Source: Calcarisporiella thermophila CBS 279.70
Taxonomy: Eukaryota > Calcarisporiellomycota
Length of the DNA stretch: 50,516 bases
Reading direction: 5' to 3'
Assembly (NCBI RefSeq): GCF_041956535.1
Contig: NW_027192206.1
Span: 664,670-715,185, forward strand
Shown here: positions 1-12,244 of the stretch, piece after piece
Numbering within the stretch: the first letter of the stretch is position 1
Layout of the letters: each line of letters begins with the position of its first letter
Position numbers and translations under genes: made by a program
Notes under the pieces: model-generated
What the model saw: only the letters and a program-made list of their open reading frames with translations
Databases searched by the model: none
Told to the model about the DNA's origin: nothing

Positions 1-1435
1 AAGGCAGGTAACTATCCCCCCTGCTGGAGTAATCTTTAAACTCATGTAAGCTATGGAAACTAATAAAAGTCATCGTTGATTGATCAAAAAAAACTTTACA
101 ACTTTGTGTCGTCCTTGGTTGGCGTAGTGGTTTAGGGCCCCGGAGCCGAATCACTAGATTACGGGTTCGATTCCCGTAGGTGATACCCGTCCGTGACAGT
201 TTGCCGGATTTTTCTCAGGACTCAACCGTTATCAATAGTATAGCAACAAGCAAGTAATATCAAGCGGCTACAAAATAGGGTAGCCAAAATCATTAGGAGA
301 AATCACAATAATGGGAGGCCAGGGGCAGTTCCTGAGTGATTTTGACGTAATAGTCTACTCTTCTATTCCATTCAGATAAAAATCATCGAGTGGGTGTAAT
401 ATATATATCCTACGGGAATTAAATCTTTCAAATACGTTGCATATATTAGATATATTGAGGATTTCTTAACTTTATTGTATATCAAAGATTTTTTTTTATT
501 ATGAGTCATGGACTTATTTTTCAAAACAATAAAAAGGGTGATAGCACTTATGTAATAAAGCAAGGATTCAAAGTTTAATTTTTATCTTAGCAAGTTCTTG
601 ATATCTCCTATTTTAAGTATTAGTCTGCATTCGGATTAGCAGGTAACTTAGGACAGTGACCATATAGCTGAGATAATCCCTCTCTACCATACAACTCCTA
701 TCTTCAACGCAACATTTTTTGGGATTTGAATGTAATATATATATGACTAGGATATACTAATTTGCTGGTTATAGACGTTGTTGAGATTGTAGCATCGCAA
801 AAAAATATTAGGGATATAGTTATTTTATGGGCTTTAATGCATCCAATTGAGCAAAGTGAATATTTTAAAAAAATATTGGTTATGGTTAAACTAGGGTTAT
901 ATATTATTGAAAATTCATTGGGACATGGGGGAAAGGCAAAACTTATTACAATATACTCTGCGTAGCATTCTCGTCATCATTATTTGCTATGATGGCTATG
1001 AGTTAGTGCGAAAAGAGGAATTATTGGCGGATACTAATCCCAATGAGTGTTCACTTAGATAATAAAAGGCGACTTGACCAGTTCACGCATTAATATTGCC
1101 CTAGTTCTCCGTCAAATCATTATTTGAAGAAACTGTCTATTTATAAGAAGGTGGCTATCTTTCTCTCTCTACTGGGCAACTATATCGTAATACAACATAG
1201 TATCATTAGATATTAGACTATTTTGTGAAACTTTTACTTGGCTATGCATCGATGTCAATAGATGTAAATCACCAAGAGGGATATTTATTAGATTGTAAGA
1301 TAGCTATGGAAATTGTAAAACCATACAGATCATATGGCGCATTCTATTCACCGGGGGTTATATCGCAAATTATAAATGTTGCAATATTTTATTTTTTCAA
1401 AATTCTTTAATTTCTCAAAAGCACTCCTCGTAATA
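1..1435. other. intergenic, no convincing protein gene
   Basis: AT-rich DNA. The open frames here are short, lack recognisable composition and could not be joined to anything by splicing. The only structured item is the tRNA-like unit near its left end, listed separately. Confidence 0.5.
113..187 (+). ncRNA. tRNA-like unit with Pol III A and B boxes, probably a relic or SINE head
   Basis: TGGCGTAGTGG at 120-130 fits the internal A box of eukaryotic tRNA genes, and GGTTCGATTCC at 164-174 fits the B box. The T arm (ACGGG, 7-nt loop, CCCGT) folds perfectly. The D arm pairs at three of four positions. The anticodon arm folds poorly, and the 7-nt acceptor strands on the two sides do not pair. I read this as a decayed tRNA gene or the promoter head of a tRNA-derived SINE rather than a working tRNA. 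No amino-acid identity can be given. Confidence 0.35.
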
Positions 1436-1806
1436 ATGTTTCCAGGCCTAATTTTGCTTCCGTTATTGTATCTTTCTTTCTCGCTGGCATGTCACCCTGG
1501 ACCAGGTTATCCTCATACTCCTCCCACTACTCCTCAGATTCAATTTGGTGTTCCAACTGGTAAATAGTTAGAGTTATTTTTTTATTGTCCAACTTTTCAC
1601 TAGCTTAATAATTATTAGCCTGCCCAAACTGTCCTCAATCTATCTCTCCTGAGTGCGAGAACGCCGCTTGCATATTACTTCAACCGCTCTGCCCTCGAGA
1701 ATGCCCTCAGGGATGCTTATTGTATAATACAGCTCCCTGTTGCACTCATTTAGGAATACCCTATTGCGAAGGATCTCCTGTTCCTAGACCGACTATGAGA
1801 AGTTGA
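1436..1806 (+). CDS. small cysteine-rich secreted protein (two exons)
   Basis: Spliced model: exons 1436-1559 and 1619-1806, with intron GTAAAT...TTATTAG. It encodes 103 residues. The start at 1436 (MFPGLILL...) was chosen over an upstream in-frame ATG at 1376 because it gives a clean signal peptide of about 18 residues ending before CHPGPG. A Pro/Thr-rich linker (about residues 19-42) follows. The C-terminal half has ten cysteines, including CPNC, CPREC, CPQGC and a CC pair, so the mature chain has eleven in total. I do not recognise a named family. The layout is that of small secreted cysteine-rich proteins, which in fungi include effectors, wall proteins and inhibitors. Seen directly: signal peptide, splice sites, cysteine density. 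Inferred: secretion and disulfide-rich fold. Confidence 0.6.
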
Positions 1807-1974
1807 TATTAAGGGAAGAGAAAACTGAAGCTCATGACTTTTGACTAAATAAAATTATCTCTTTCAAATAATATTGCAATGGTGAGAGCAAAGTAAATCT
1901 TAGAGGAGCATAAATTTTGGTTTAGAAATAGAATTAATTTAGAGTTAAATTCATATTCTATATACACAGGATTT

Positions 1975-3399
1975 TCAGTAGAGGGGACAATTGAGGTCAG
2001 CTGTCCATCCTTCGCTTCCTACACATTTTCTACAAACAAACAATCCGGTGGGATCGATCTGGTCTTTGATAGCTTTAAGTCACGGATAATTATTTCCAAA
2101 GAAAGCCTGCTGCCAGTTGGGCTCGTTAGGATCCGACTCATTCGGATAGCTTCCTGAATCTGGCGTAATGTCTCGCAAAGTCTGCACTAGGTTTGTTAAC
2201 AAGTCTTCGGCTCCCGTCCGCTCACTGAGTGTGGCATTTTCTAACCAGCCAGTGAAGACCGATATGTGTAAAAGGGATTTGCGCCAAGCGGGATTCACTG
2301 CATTATAGGATTCTGGGTAACAAGCAACAGCACCGCCCCCAAGAAGTGCCCCCGTGTAGAGAAACTCAGAAAGCAATCGAACTCGGATATCTACCATCAC
2401 TTTTGCGAGCTGCTCGGAGGATGCATTGCTCTCCAGAGTTGATCGAGGGATCAAACGAGAGCCCATAATACCATTATAACCCATAGGTCTATCGCACCTA
2501 CCAGAAACAGAAGGATTTTCACGGCATAGTGTATGAACGACCCAAGCATGGAACTATGGAAAGATGAACATCTCCCCATTGAGCATCACCTTTGTTCTGG
2601 CATGCATTGGCAATGCGTAACTTTCCATCTGCAGTCACAACCACAAATTGAAGCACATTGTCCGCACTCATGCCATGTTTCGGCGACAAATGACTATGTC
2701 CCCCGCCTTGCACATATCCCCTGCCGCACCCACTGACAAAGCTTGTCCTCCAACAACCTCTAATCCACACTTCGCTGCCTCTTTGTACACAGTTTCCCAA
2801 AGCACTCCAGCCTCTACCGTCACAGCGGAAGTTCCTTCAATGCAACCGTCAGCAGTGAATTCATCTTAGAAAATTAGGTTAGTAAGATGATGAGTCCAGA
2901 TGCTTAGTCATTCAGCTGCTGTACTTCTGCCAAGGAAGTCATGGCCAATATTTTTGATGACAAGGCGCAAATTATGCGAGGACGCAAACTCTACCGTCCG
3001 CTGCACATCAAAAGTATTACTGACATTGACCACATACAAGGGAATAGCACCTTGTATGCAAGGAGTATTCCTGCCTACATTGATGGGGCATCCTTCGTCT
3101 CCATCCATCTTCCAATTAGTAAACTGCATTCCTCCTGCGAATTCGGCTCGCCAAAACGGGTTGTGCAACCGTTGCCTGGTTATATTGCATACGACCTCGT
3201 AGAAGTAAGGGTTATGGCACGGGGACCCCAATGGAAGAGGCGCTAAGAGTCTTCCCCCAACTGAGACATTGAAACGCTCCCATATATGAGCATCTGGCCA
3301 GCAACTATCTTTGGGCATGCACCTACATCTACGAGTCTCGGCCGTGTTCAAAGTCAGCAGTGCCAGGAATATAGCGACGCTCAAGGTGAATTGCGCCAT
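1975..3399 (-). pseudogene. berberine-bridge-type FAD oxidase, decayed copy
   Basis: It reads as a paralog of the intact oxidase at 19935-21665. The N-terminal part (3399 to 2908) keeps a signal peptide, the Cys-rich MPKDSCWPD segment and the flavinylation motif IGHDFLGRS. The frame then hits TGA at about 2907 and a TAA some 17 codons later, and shifts by one base in the GCGGCAGGGG run just before YVQGGGHS. About 130 codons between ACQNK and the region before GSRLIPRS are missing. Near the 3' end an in-frame TGA replaces the Arg of NYPRLKAIK, after which the normal C-terminus (GLFVCRKCVGSEGW) continues to a TGA at 1975-1977. With this many independent lesions it cannot make an oxidase. Intact relatives oxidise small molecules with FAD bound through the conserved His. 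Confidence 0.85.
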
Positions 3400-4202
3400 T
3401 ATTTTAATATACTTATAACGATAGAGAATATAGGAATATTTAAAGAATAATTATTGAAGCAGGACCACGTAGTAAAATACTTTGTCATGATGTTATTTTG
3501 CGCCTGACATTTAATATCAATATATACTCAGAAATAGTCATGAAAGGAAATTCTATGTTCCATGTGCCTACTTGTTTTACAGTTTATCTCTTTTATTTGA
3601 TTTGCTTCATATTGAATAAGAAATATATTTCCGCAATTACCTGATCATCATCGTAGTTATTACAAAATCACACAATGTACTATAATGACTTGTAAAACTT
3701 TCATATGATCAAATTGTTTTGATTTAATATATATTTGAAGTTCATACCAACCTAAATTGACTACTTAGTCGCTTGACCTTGCTAAATGAATAACGGATTA
3801 ATAGATCTGTAAGTAAAAATGTGTGACAAATAATCAATTGAATCCCGAGATCTTTGTGATCGATTTGATGGGATTGTACTAAGTTCAAATAGAGAATTTT
3901 GTTAAAATGACAGAAGATTCATAAGGGGTACTTGAACTGGGAAATACCAAACATTAAAAATCGTATAGCTAAAATAAAAAATATCTAATGATTTCCTAGG
4001 TTGAAATTCCGTTTAGGACGCCCTGTATACTCATGGTGTATTCACTGGAAGAAATGATATAGATATATTTAATTATATGGAATATCTCATTACTATCTTT
4101 TTAACCCATGGACCCAAGTATAAAATGTATCCTTTATGTATTCTTAGCTAAATATTTATTTCCTAAAATACTTCAGGATTATATCGACTAGTTGTCAAAG
4201 AG
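3400..4202. other. intergenic, nothing recognised
   Basis: AT-rich spacer between the oxidase pseudogene (divergent side) and the 3' end of the trypsin-like gene. No coding frame, hairpin or repeat stood out. Confidence 0.5.
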
Positions 4203-5072
4203 CTACTCTTGAGTTGCGCTGACTCCCGCATTCCTCTTGATCCAGTCAAGGTGGTACCCCAAACGAGTGAAGTATCCAATGGTAGATGCTCCTCCACAGT
4301 CATCTTTACTAATGAAGCTCGACACACCCAAAATATAGTTAGTGCCGCCAATCACCTTGTATGCGGGGCCTCCACTATCTCCATAGCAAATGCCTTTGCC
4401 CCTTACTGGCTGGTAACAAATATGGGGACCAGCAAGACCTCCCCAGTCCGGATAGTTTCTACCGCATACGCCGTCGCCGCCTACCTTGAGGTCAACTTTG
4501 AGTAGTTTATCTGAAGTATTTTGTGACTCAGTGACACCCCACCCTGCGGCGGTGATAATATCCCCTTCTTTAGGTGCATCTGGAGATATCTTAATAGGCA
4601 TAGCGTTCTGTACCGAACTTGCAAGGAACAATAAACCAACATCATACTGAGCAGTATAGTGTTTATGTAATTAATATTGTTTTCAGTTTTCGTGTCTATA
4701 TATCTATATTAATGTTTGCACTGGTGATTTCTAATTTACCTTCAAATCTTGATTTCTCCTGTAGTTCTCATGCTGTAATCCTCTTGTCACTCGCACTACT
4801 TGTCCACCGGAAGATGCGCTCAAACTGTTTGCGCGGATGGTTACCCCGCTGCTTTCCACACAGTGGGCGGCCGTGAGGACCACGTCAGGTTTAATAAGAG
4901 AACCAGTACAAGCATAGCTTCTTCCACGGATATACACAGTTGAAGGCAATTCTCCAGGCTTAACAGGAACTCCTCCCCAGATTTGAATATTTACAAAATC
5001 ATCACCCTTTCCTACGGGTTGTGCGGAAGCAGCACCAAGCAAAAGCAGGAAGGAAAGTCCTAGTAAACGCAT
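4203..5072 (-). CDS. secreted trypsin-like serine protease (S1 family), two exons
   Basis: Exons 5072-4740 and 4646-4203 join in phase 0 (donor GTAAAT, acceptor CTCAG), giving 258 residues. A signal peptide of about 18 residues (MRLLGLSFLLLLGAASAQ) starts it. The catalytic triad is complete: His70 in TAAHC, Asp113 in YDVGLL right after the intron, and Ser202 in GDSGGP. The residue six before the catalytic Ser, which sets S1 specificity, is Gly rather than Asp, so classical Arg/Lys cleavage is unlikely. The usual IVGG mature N-terminus reads IWGG and follows Gln, not Arg/Lys, so activation may differ from tryptic zymogen cleavage. Extracellular protein digestion is the likely role, and such proteases are expanded in insect-associated fungi. 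A TATA-like box lies about 65-75 bp upstream of the ATG. Confidence 0.88.
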
Positions 5073-5136
5073 AATGTCAAAAATGATAAGGAAAGGTTTT
5101 CTTTGATTTTAAGGTGAAACATTGTAGAATCGGGAG

Positions 5137-5146
5137 CTATATATAG
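5137..5146 (-). promoter_or_regulatory. TATA-like box of the trypsin-like gene
   Basis: CTATATATAG lies 65-74 bp upstream of the ATG at 5072 on the minus strand. Position and sequence suit a TATA element; there is no independent evidence. Confidence 0.4.
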
Positions 5147-7267
5147 TCGTCAGAAGCACAGAATTTCTGGTAAAATATTGAGTTTTCAAACTGACCGTCA
5201 ACTCAATGCTAAATTATGTAAATGTCAAATGACAACTCATTCAAATAAGTACGCAGTTATGTAAGATGAACAAAATTAGTTGGCATCGCACCAGTCATTA
5301 ATTATTAAAGACTCTTCAGTTACTTTACACCCAAGGTAACAGTGTGTACAGTATCATATATAAACTGAAATAAACTAGTGGTAAACCAGATTTTATACCG
5401 ATCAGCTTTTTCTCCTATTAGCGAATACTGGTAGGTACAAGTATCGAGAATATGATGATTTAGAGGTGAAGGGCAATGTTTCATAGGGTAGCCAAGTGTC
5501 TATCTAATCTTTTTTTTTTGCATATGGAATGATCTGAAATGATCTTAGCTAAAAGCTATGTATAAGCAAAATAATGCGCTTTGACTCTTGATCCAACAAG
5601 TCATTAACTATTGCTTAACTAATACCTAAAATTCCCGGTATCAACTTAGAAATACAGAAATGGAAAACTCTGATTCAATGCCTGTTAAACCCCCCAGAGA
5701 AAATTAGTTATATTTAGGTTCTTTAAACTACATTACCAATATGATTTCGTTATTTCTCAGTATTCCAATATATATATCAACTATTAGAGTTTATAAATTG
5801 TATATTACTTTGCCTCTCTCATCTATTCACGGTGTAAACATAAAGTTGGCACGCATAAAGTTCAAACGGTGAAATGACCGGAGCCATTCTAAAAAGGCAA
5901 ACCGTAAAACCATCAGAGCTCTTCCAATGGACTTCAATTTTTCAAATTAAAAACTTTAAGTCACAGTTATATTTAATGCTCTCGAAACCTAATTGTGTAG
6001 CCCTGTCAACCTCGGATATATTTTACGTAATTTCCTGGCTTGTTTGGAACTGTCATTATCATAGGGCATGATGTGGATTGCGCTAGTATTTGAGCCAGCA
6101 AATTAGGTCTGTGGATATCCAGTGTATCTAGATAGGATAGCTCGTATAAATGCTACCTAAACCTATTAATCCACGGATACGTCGCCGTTTATCTTCTCGA
6201 CAAAGAAAAAGGTTTATGCCAGAAGCAAGCTCAAAGGGACAACTTAATTATTTTACTATTAGAGTGACATTGAAGCTGCAATTGAGCTATATTTCTCCAG
6301 CACTCGACCTCTCGTAGCATTCGAACGAGTGCATTAGTCTTAATTGAATAGTTGAATTTATACATCCACCATGACATAAAATCTTTGATATTCAGAAATA
6401 GAGTTAACTTGTCAGGTGAAGTGCACAGCATTGGTTCGAGATCTCAGTCGGCTAAGTAGTGATGTTTGAGATGTAGAAAGAAAATTATTATCACCTTGAT
6501 CGCATTTCTAGAATGCTCTGTCATTTACAACTAGCATATATGTATTCCATAGTTAGCTATTTAAGAAATAAATACTTGTATAGCATAAATAGAGGAAGAG
6601 GCATTTTGCACTCTCGCATATTGTTAACGCCGTTCCTTATTTTTCACTATATTCTACAGATTCACTAATGCTCCCCAAAATAAAACTATTAAGGGTTTAT
6701 TAACTTCCTTTCCAAGATATGAATTCAACTGGTCTAGTGGTGATACTGTAGATATGGTAAATTATTAATAATCAATCCTTAATCGAAAGATTTCAATACA
6801 AAAATAACAGTGACAGTTATCAAGCTCTATGAAAATGATTTCGACTTCATTATTCTCACAAGAAAACATATATCCCTACAAAATAGGTATGGGTATATAA
6901 AGGAGTATTCTATGAAAGAATAATATGTAAACTGTACATTGATTTGCATAGATGATATTTCTTTCCCTTATCGTTACTAATTTTTCTTCTTTTTTTTCAA
7001 AGCTTTTAAAATGTTATTTGAGTGATCGATTAAAGGGCAACGATTGATGGCGCAGAATCTTCATACAAATGGGACAGTTATTAATACGCCAAGCCTTATC
7101 AGAACTGATTAGTCACGGCTAAAAGGTATTCGTAACTTTTATCTGACGTACTTGGGCTATCAAGGTATGCTTTATAATGTCCAAGGAACTCCACCTCTTT
7201 ATTAGAATTGGTTTTCATTTTCACCGCTACGACTGAAATACAGACTGAGATTCCTGAGAAAGGCTTT
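5147..7267. other. long intergenic stretch, nothing recognised
   Basis: About 2.1 kb of AT-rich DNA upstream of the trypsin-like gene and upstream of the alpha/beta hydrolase. Short frames (for example around 5874-6071 and 6231-6431) have no recognisable motif and are probably chance. Confidence 0.5.
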
Positions 7268-9384
7268 ATGGCTAACACTGAGGGTAATGATATCGGCGAA
7301 TCAAGCGAACCTCCTATGCCAAGACTCCCTCCAACCATTCCTCCCATTTCTCGTTGGAACTTTGTGAGGAATTGGTGGCAGCGAAGTGAAACAACGTCTG
7401 AAATCGCGGAGGCTCGTCTTTTATCACGTTTGAAATTCTTTCGCATTGACAATCAAAACATTCATAAATCCGATCGTTCAAGGACTATTGCCAAAGTTGG
7501 CCTGGTTCCCCTGCGTGATGGTATTCGAAAAATCAACACTCTGGTCATAGAAAAAATCGCGAGCAGCCCCTCCCATTTGCCAGAGGAGGATAATCCAAAC
7601 ACCACAGTTGATAAAGCAAACCAAGAAATGGGATATACACAGGAGCCCCAAACAGACTTAACTTTACGCATACGCACAACTTCTGAAGATGACCCACCCT
7701 CTGACAAGAAAGTACTTGTAATAGCTCATGGTTATGGTGCAGGTCTGGGGTTTTTTTATAGGTAAGTTTGAGTTGATATACGAATTCTTGGATCTTATGA
7801 AATGTCATTTTGACTGTAAATATTCGGTTTTAGGAATTATAACGCTCTTAGTCAAGTTCCAGGGTGGAAATTATATGCTATTGATTGGCTTGGCATGGGT
7901 CGAAGCTCAAGGTATGTTAAATATTCCATTATAGAATAAGCTTCATATTATAAAAATAAGTGCTAATCAGTTTGTACTCTACTGTAGGCCCAAATGGCGA
8001 ATATCGAAGAAACAAAATGAGTCATGGGACAGAGCTATCGACGAGGTAAGTACCATGTCAAAAAATCAAAACTGCTCTGTGCTCATTAGCAGTTGTTGTT
8101 TTATTCGCATTGATAGACGGAGGAATTTTTTGTGGATTCGTTGGAGGAATGGCGTGAGATTCACAAAATTGAAAAGATGACTTTACTTGGTCATTCGCTC
8201 GGTGGATATCTATCAGCGTGCTACGCCATTAAATATCCTGATAGAGTGGAAAAGCTCATCCTTGTTTCACCAGGTAAGCAGCACTAAATAATGTAGTAAT
8301 GTCCTCTTAAGAACTGGAATTAATGTATGTTATCATTGGTTACAGCTGGTATCCCAGAAAACCCCACAGAACCTTCCGAGAGCTTGGACAATAGGACTAA
8401 GCCAAATGTGATTGATACCTCATCATCCGCCTCAAACCCCCACGAAGATGTGAAAGTAGATGATCTAGACCCCGAAATTCAAATGGCAGGTGCGCAGGTA
8501 CCAGAGAGTCAGCCTCCGCCTACTCCAAGACGAAGATTGCCTACCTGGGTCAGGCACGTTTGGGAAGCTAATATAACGCCCATGTCAATTATGCGTAAAA
8601 TCGGTCCATTCGGTAGAGTGACTTTTTGCCTATTTGTTCCACCTCACCTAGTGAAAATTTACTTGGATTATCTTTTTTTGTCATGCTACCCAAATAGGTC
8701 CGTATCTTGTCAATGCATACACTACACGACGATTCCATTATCTTGACGATCAAGATAAACATGATCTCTATGACTACATCTATCATATCTCATCCTCACC
8801 CGGTTCAGGTGAATATGCAATGGGTATAATATTTGCGCCGGGAGCTTATGCGAGAAGACCGGTAGGCTATAATTTCACTAATGCATACCATAATCTATTT
8901 GCAATGGCCAGAAATAACGATTCGCTTTTTGATTCACTGCTTATAGTTGATTAGAAAGCTTCATCATTTAAAGACCCCAACTGTATTTTTATATGGGTAA
9001 ATAGTTTTCATGTATTTAAATTTTTATCTATTCGACTGACTTATTTTAAATTACATTTGATAAATAGCGATAGAGGTATGTGAGAATCATTAAACTTGTC
9101 GCTTTTTCCAATATCTATGATGTTGGCTATGTTTAATTCTTTGCTGTCTTTAGACTGGATGGATTATCGAGGTGGTGAAGCGGCGCAAAAAGTTCTACAA
9201 GGACCTTCGAAGCTTAAGATTATTCCACAAGCGGGGTATGTTGAAATTTATTCAACTTCAAATTGCTATTTCAATTTTGTTGGTGAACTTAAGAGATAAT
9301 CTGATCCTCTGGTATAGGCATCATATTTATCTAGACAACCCGCCTGCATTCGACAAGGCGATAATCGAGGAGATGACGTACTAG
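7268..9384 (+). CDS. ABHD4/ABHD5 (CGI-58)-type alpha/beta hydrolase, ten exons
   Basis: Exons: 7268-7761, 7834-7911, 7988-8045, 8117-8273, 8346-8612, 8698-8861, 8947-8996, 9068-9075, 9154-9235, 9318-9384. All phases agree and give 474 residues. An in-frame ATG at 7208 would add 20. Family marks in order: [14 protein letters not shown] (oxyanion region), [11 protein letters not shown], nucleophile elbow GHSLGG with Ser237, a Pro/Ser-rich low-complexity insert in exon 5 before the lid region, [13 protein letters not shown], and HHIYLDNP near the C-terminus, which contains the HX4D motif. Relatives (yeast Ict1/Ecm18/Cld1, animal ABHD4/5) are phospholipid acyl hydrolases, acyltransferases or lipid-droplet regulators. 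Mammalian CGI-58 has Asn at the nucleophile, but here it is Ser, so catalysis is expected. Exon 8 is only 8 nt long and is required for the GDRDW motif. Confidence 0.9.
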
Positions 9385-10055
9385 ATCATATCTGGAAATT
9401 TTAAAGAGCTATCGTGCAATCCGATTAATCAACACCCATTTAAAATCTCAGCCAGTTTATTTTAAATGCAATGCAAATTGTTCTTTGAGACTATGTTTTT
9501 AACAAGACTAACATTATAGTCTAAAAAAAGTTCATTCCTAACAAAAATACTATTTAATTCACACGTTCGTTCATTACATGATTATACACTTAAATAGAGA
9601 TTCTATTCAGAAATAGATGCTTGAACGCCTTTTACTCAGCATCATGGAGGTTATGGTGTGCTGAACCATTGAACTTGCAAAACATACATGTTTGCAGTAT
9701 TGTCACACCAATCTTAAAAGTTTCGTGTTGAACTTGACACGACATCCGTAATGGTTGCTGAGATATAATCTTTCGGTCCGTCATTTTGGCCAAAGATAAA
9801 ACCACAAAATTAACGCATTAGTGTATAGATGTTTCTGTAGATAGATGCGCACAGCTATCGCATAATAGTAACCAATTCGATTAACTTTACCCCCACAGCT
9901 AATATGGCTAGGGCTTCTTTCAGCTGAGCTCCAAGAGTTTTATTACCAGACTTTGATCGACAAAGGAGTGTTATGAAGAAGAGCGTAAGTGCATTTGCTT
10001 CTAGTAGATCGCAGATCACAGAAAGATAAGTAGAGATATCCTTCCTTGTGGAGGA
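9385..10055. other. intergenic, nothing recognised
   Basis: AT-rich spacer between the hydrolase and the regulator-like pseudogene. No zinc-cluster coding sequence could be found here for the downstream gene. Confidence 0.45.
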
Positions 10056-12244
10056 ATGGAACCGGAGTTTCCCTTTTTAAGCTCGAAGACAAAGCTTAAG
10101 GTTTTAGAGGTGTTCCTGGGTCAAGTGGATTTCACTCTCTTGGACCTATTTTGTGATTTCTACGAGTCATTGGGGCCGAGTAAGATTAAAGCATGTAATT
10201 TGCCACCAAAAACGTATTGGGAAAGAGCCCTACACTCCCAAAGAAAGTAATAAATATCCTCACTATGCCCACGATTCCACACCAGAATTGCTCATTCAAA
10301 GTCTTTATCTGCTCCTGAGATGCCCCTTGTAAAACCCGCCGCTCATGGTCAACATCGTTCGTTGTTAGTAGCAAACTCTCGATTTAAACGATCAGATGAT
10401 AATCAACTTCGCATTTGGATGTTATTTAAAGACATTCACAGCCAACTCTCCACAATCGACGAAATCAGCTCGGAATTAACTGCCTATCTTCCCGATATTA
10501 ATGATAGCGAAGAAAGAAAATCCTATATTGAAAGAACATGCGCCGAGTTGGAATCAAATCTAACCGGCAAAGGTTTGCGGCTCCGAGTACATCTGAATAG
10601 CTTCCAGGAATTAAAGGACTTACTGGGGGATTATTTCCACGTGAGCGCGCCATCTTTAAGCTCCTCCTTCTACGATTCAATTACATCCTCCGGACCATCC
10701 GCATCACCAACCTCAAACATTGCCATTAAGGGTCATATGCTATTTGAACGATATTCGCACCTTACTCCCCGAACTTCTAGTAGAGTCGAAACAGCCGATA
10801 ATGCTCTCGCGAAGCGAAATATTCTACAGTACCTTTTTGAGGTGTACTGTTCGAAGTGTTTTTTTTACCACAAGCCCGTAAACGTTCCAGAGATGCTGGA
10901 CAATTTTAACAATAGAAATTTACCACTTGGCTTCGTTCACTCTTGCATTGCCTGGGCATCGCTCCACGTCTGTGTTGCTGCATCCCTTCTTTTTTTTTTT
11001 CTTTTTCTTAGCTTATCAGTTCTTTATGCGACAGGTCTATCAATTTCATCTTAATGTTCCCTATCGCAATCAACTGGCTTCTATTAGAGAGCATTGCTAC
11101 CAAGAAGCACTCACCTGGTTAGGTGATCAGCATGATGAACCCGAGTCTCCACTCTCAGTCCTCGCTGCTCTGAACTTGAGCGTATACTGCATGCTGGATA
11201 TGAGAATATCGGAATCTCGGACGCTGTTGGCTCATGCCGTCTTGATGGAGCAATATTTGGAGCTAGGAGGAAAATGGAATGCTCACGATGCAATGCAGAT
11301 GGAAACTAAAAAGCGGCTAAAGTGAATATTATACATTGATTCTGTGTAATCTCTCCGCCCTAGCGATAATGGTATATCACATAGGCTCTCGCTCATGTGC
11401 TGGGATTTTGCGACAACGCTCTACTGCGGGTCGATTCCCTTGATGCCTGTCCCCTCCGATTTGAGTGAGTACCGGCCCGCTTTTTTCCCGCACGAAGATG
11501 CAGAGACTCGGCGATCACTGGTAGGCCAATTCAAGGTTGCCAATTTTGCATATTTCCTGATTCGCTAATGGAGCGCTTCTCATTTTCGCCTAGGAGCTGC
11601 TCATGACCGGCGCTGCTGGTTACACTAGGCTGTTCAAGCTACCAAACATAGATTGGAGGGCCTCCGATGCTGAGATTCTCTCCATCCTCTTTCTGCTGTC
11701 CCAGGGCTTTATGAGAGCATTCCCTCGGCTGTTGGAGGCCGGCCTGGACTTTGGCTATAGCGAAGAAAAAGATGTGTGGAGGCAAAGCGGAGGAAAGGGG
11801 ATCAGTGCCTTCACCTCGGCAGACCTCAGCTATTACACGCATGTGTGCAGTGTGATGTGCCAAGTATGGCTCAACTTCCTCGAGCCAAAGGTTTTGCCTC
11901 CGCCCAACCGCTTCAACACGCCCATTATGCGAGAACTTCAGGTGACAGCGTTGGACGCGTGCGTTCCTGTCGCACGATGGATATCGAATATATTCCTGGA
12001 AATTGCGTCTCGAAAGCTGTGGTGCGGACAATCACCGTGCCACGCCAATTTTGTTGCCTGCCGTGCGCACCGCCTCATAGCATTGCACCATTGGCGAAGA
12101 GAGGCGCGCCAAAATAGTCTCCTTTTCTTAATCAAGATGCGGCACGTTTTCAAATGCGAGCCTGTGCGATTTATGACAGTGGCGGCTTCAGTATCACATT
12201 GGCTGGGCGAGGTCCTCGTTAGGGATTTTGGGTGCAATTTCTAG
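10056..12244 (+). pseudogene. fungal transcription-factor-like protein (middle homology region), two in-frame stops
   Basis: Four exons join in frame: 10056-10246, 10286-10971, 11012-11520, 11594-12244. That is 679 codons including the stop. The introns are 39, 40 and 73 nt with GT-AG ends and a strong T-tract before the second acceptor. The reading frame is broken by TGA at 11323-11325, where a Trp would suit the KRLKxILYIDS motif of the fungal_trans domain, and by TAA at 11347-11349. Helical segments such as YLFEVYCSKCFFYHKPVNVP and LGFVHSCIAWASLHV resemble the fungal regulator middle homology region. No Zn2Cys6 or other DNA-binding motif is visible at the N-terminus, so the 5' end may be missing or this may be a cofactor. 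The family assignment is inference from motif pattern. The stops are read directly. Confidence 0.6.
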
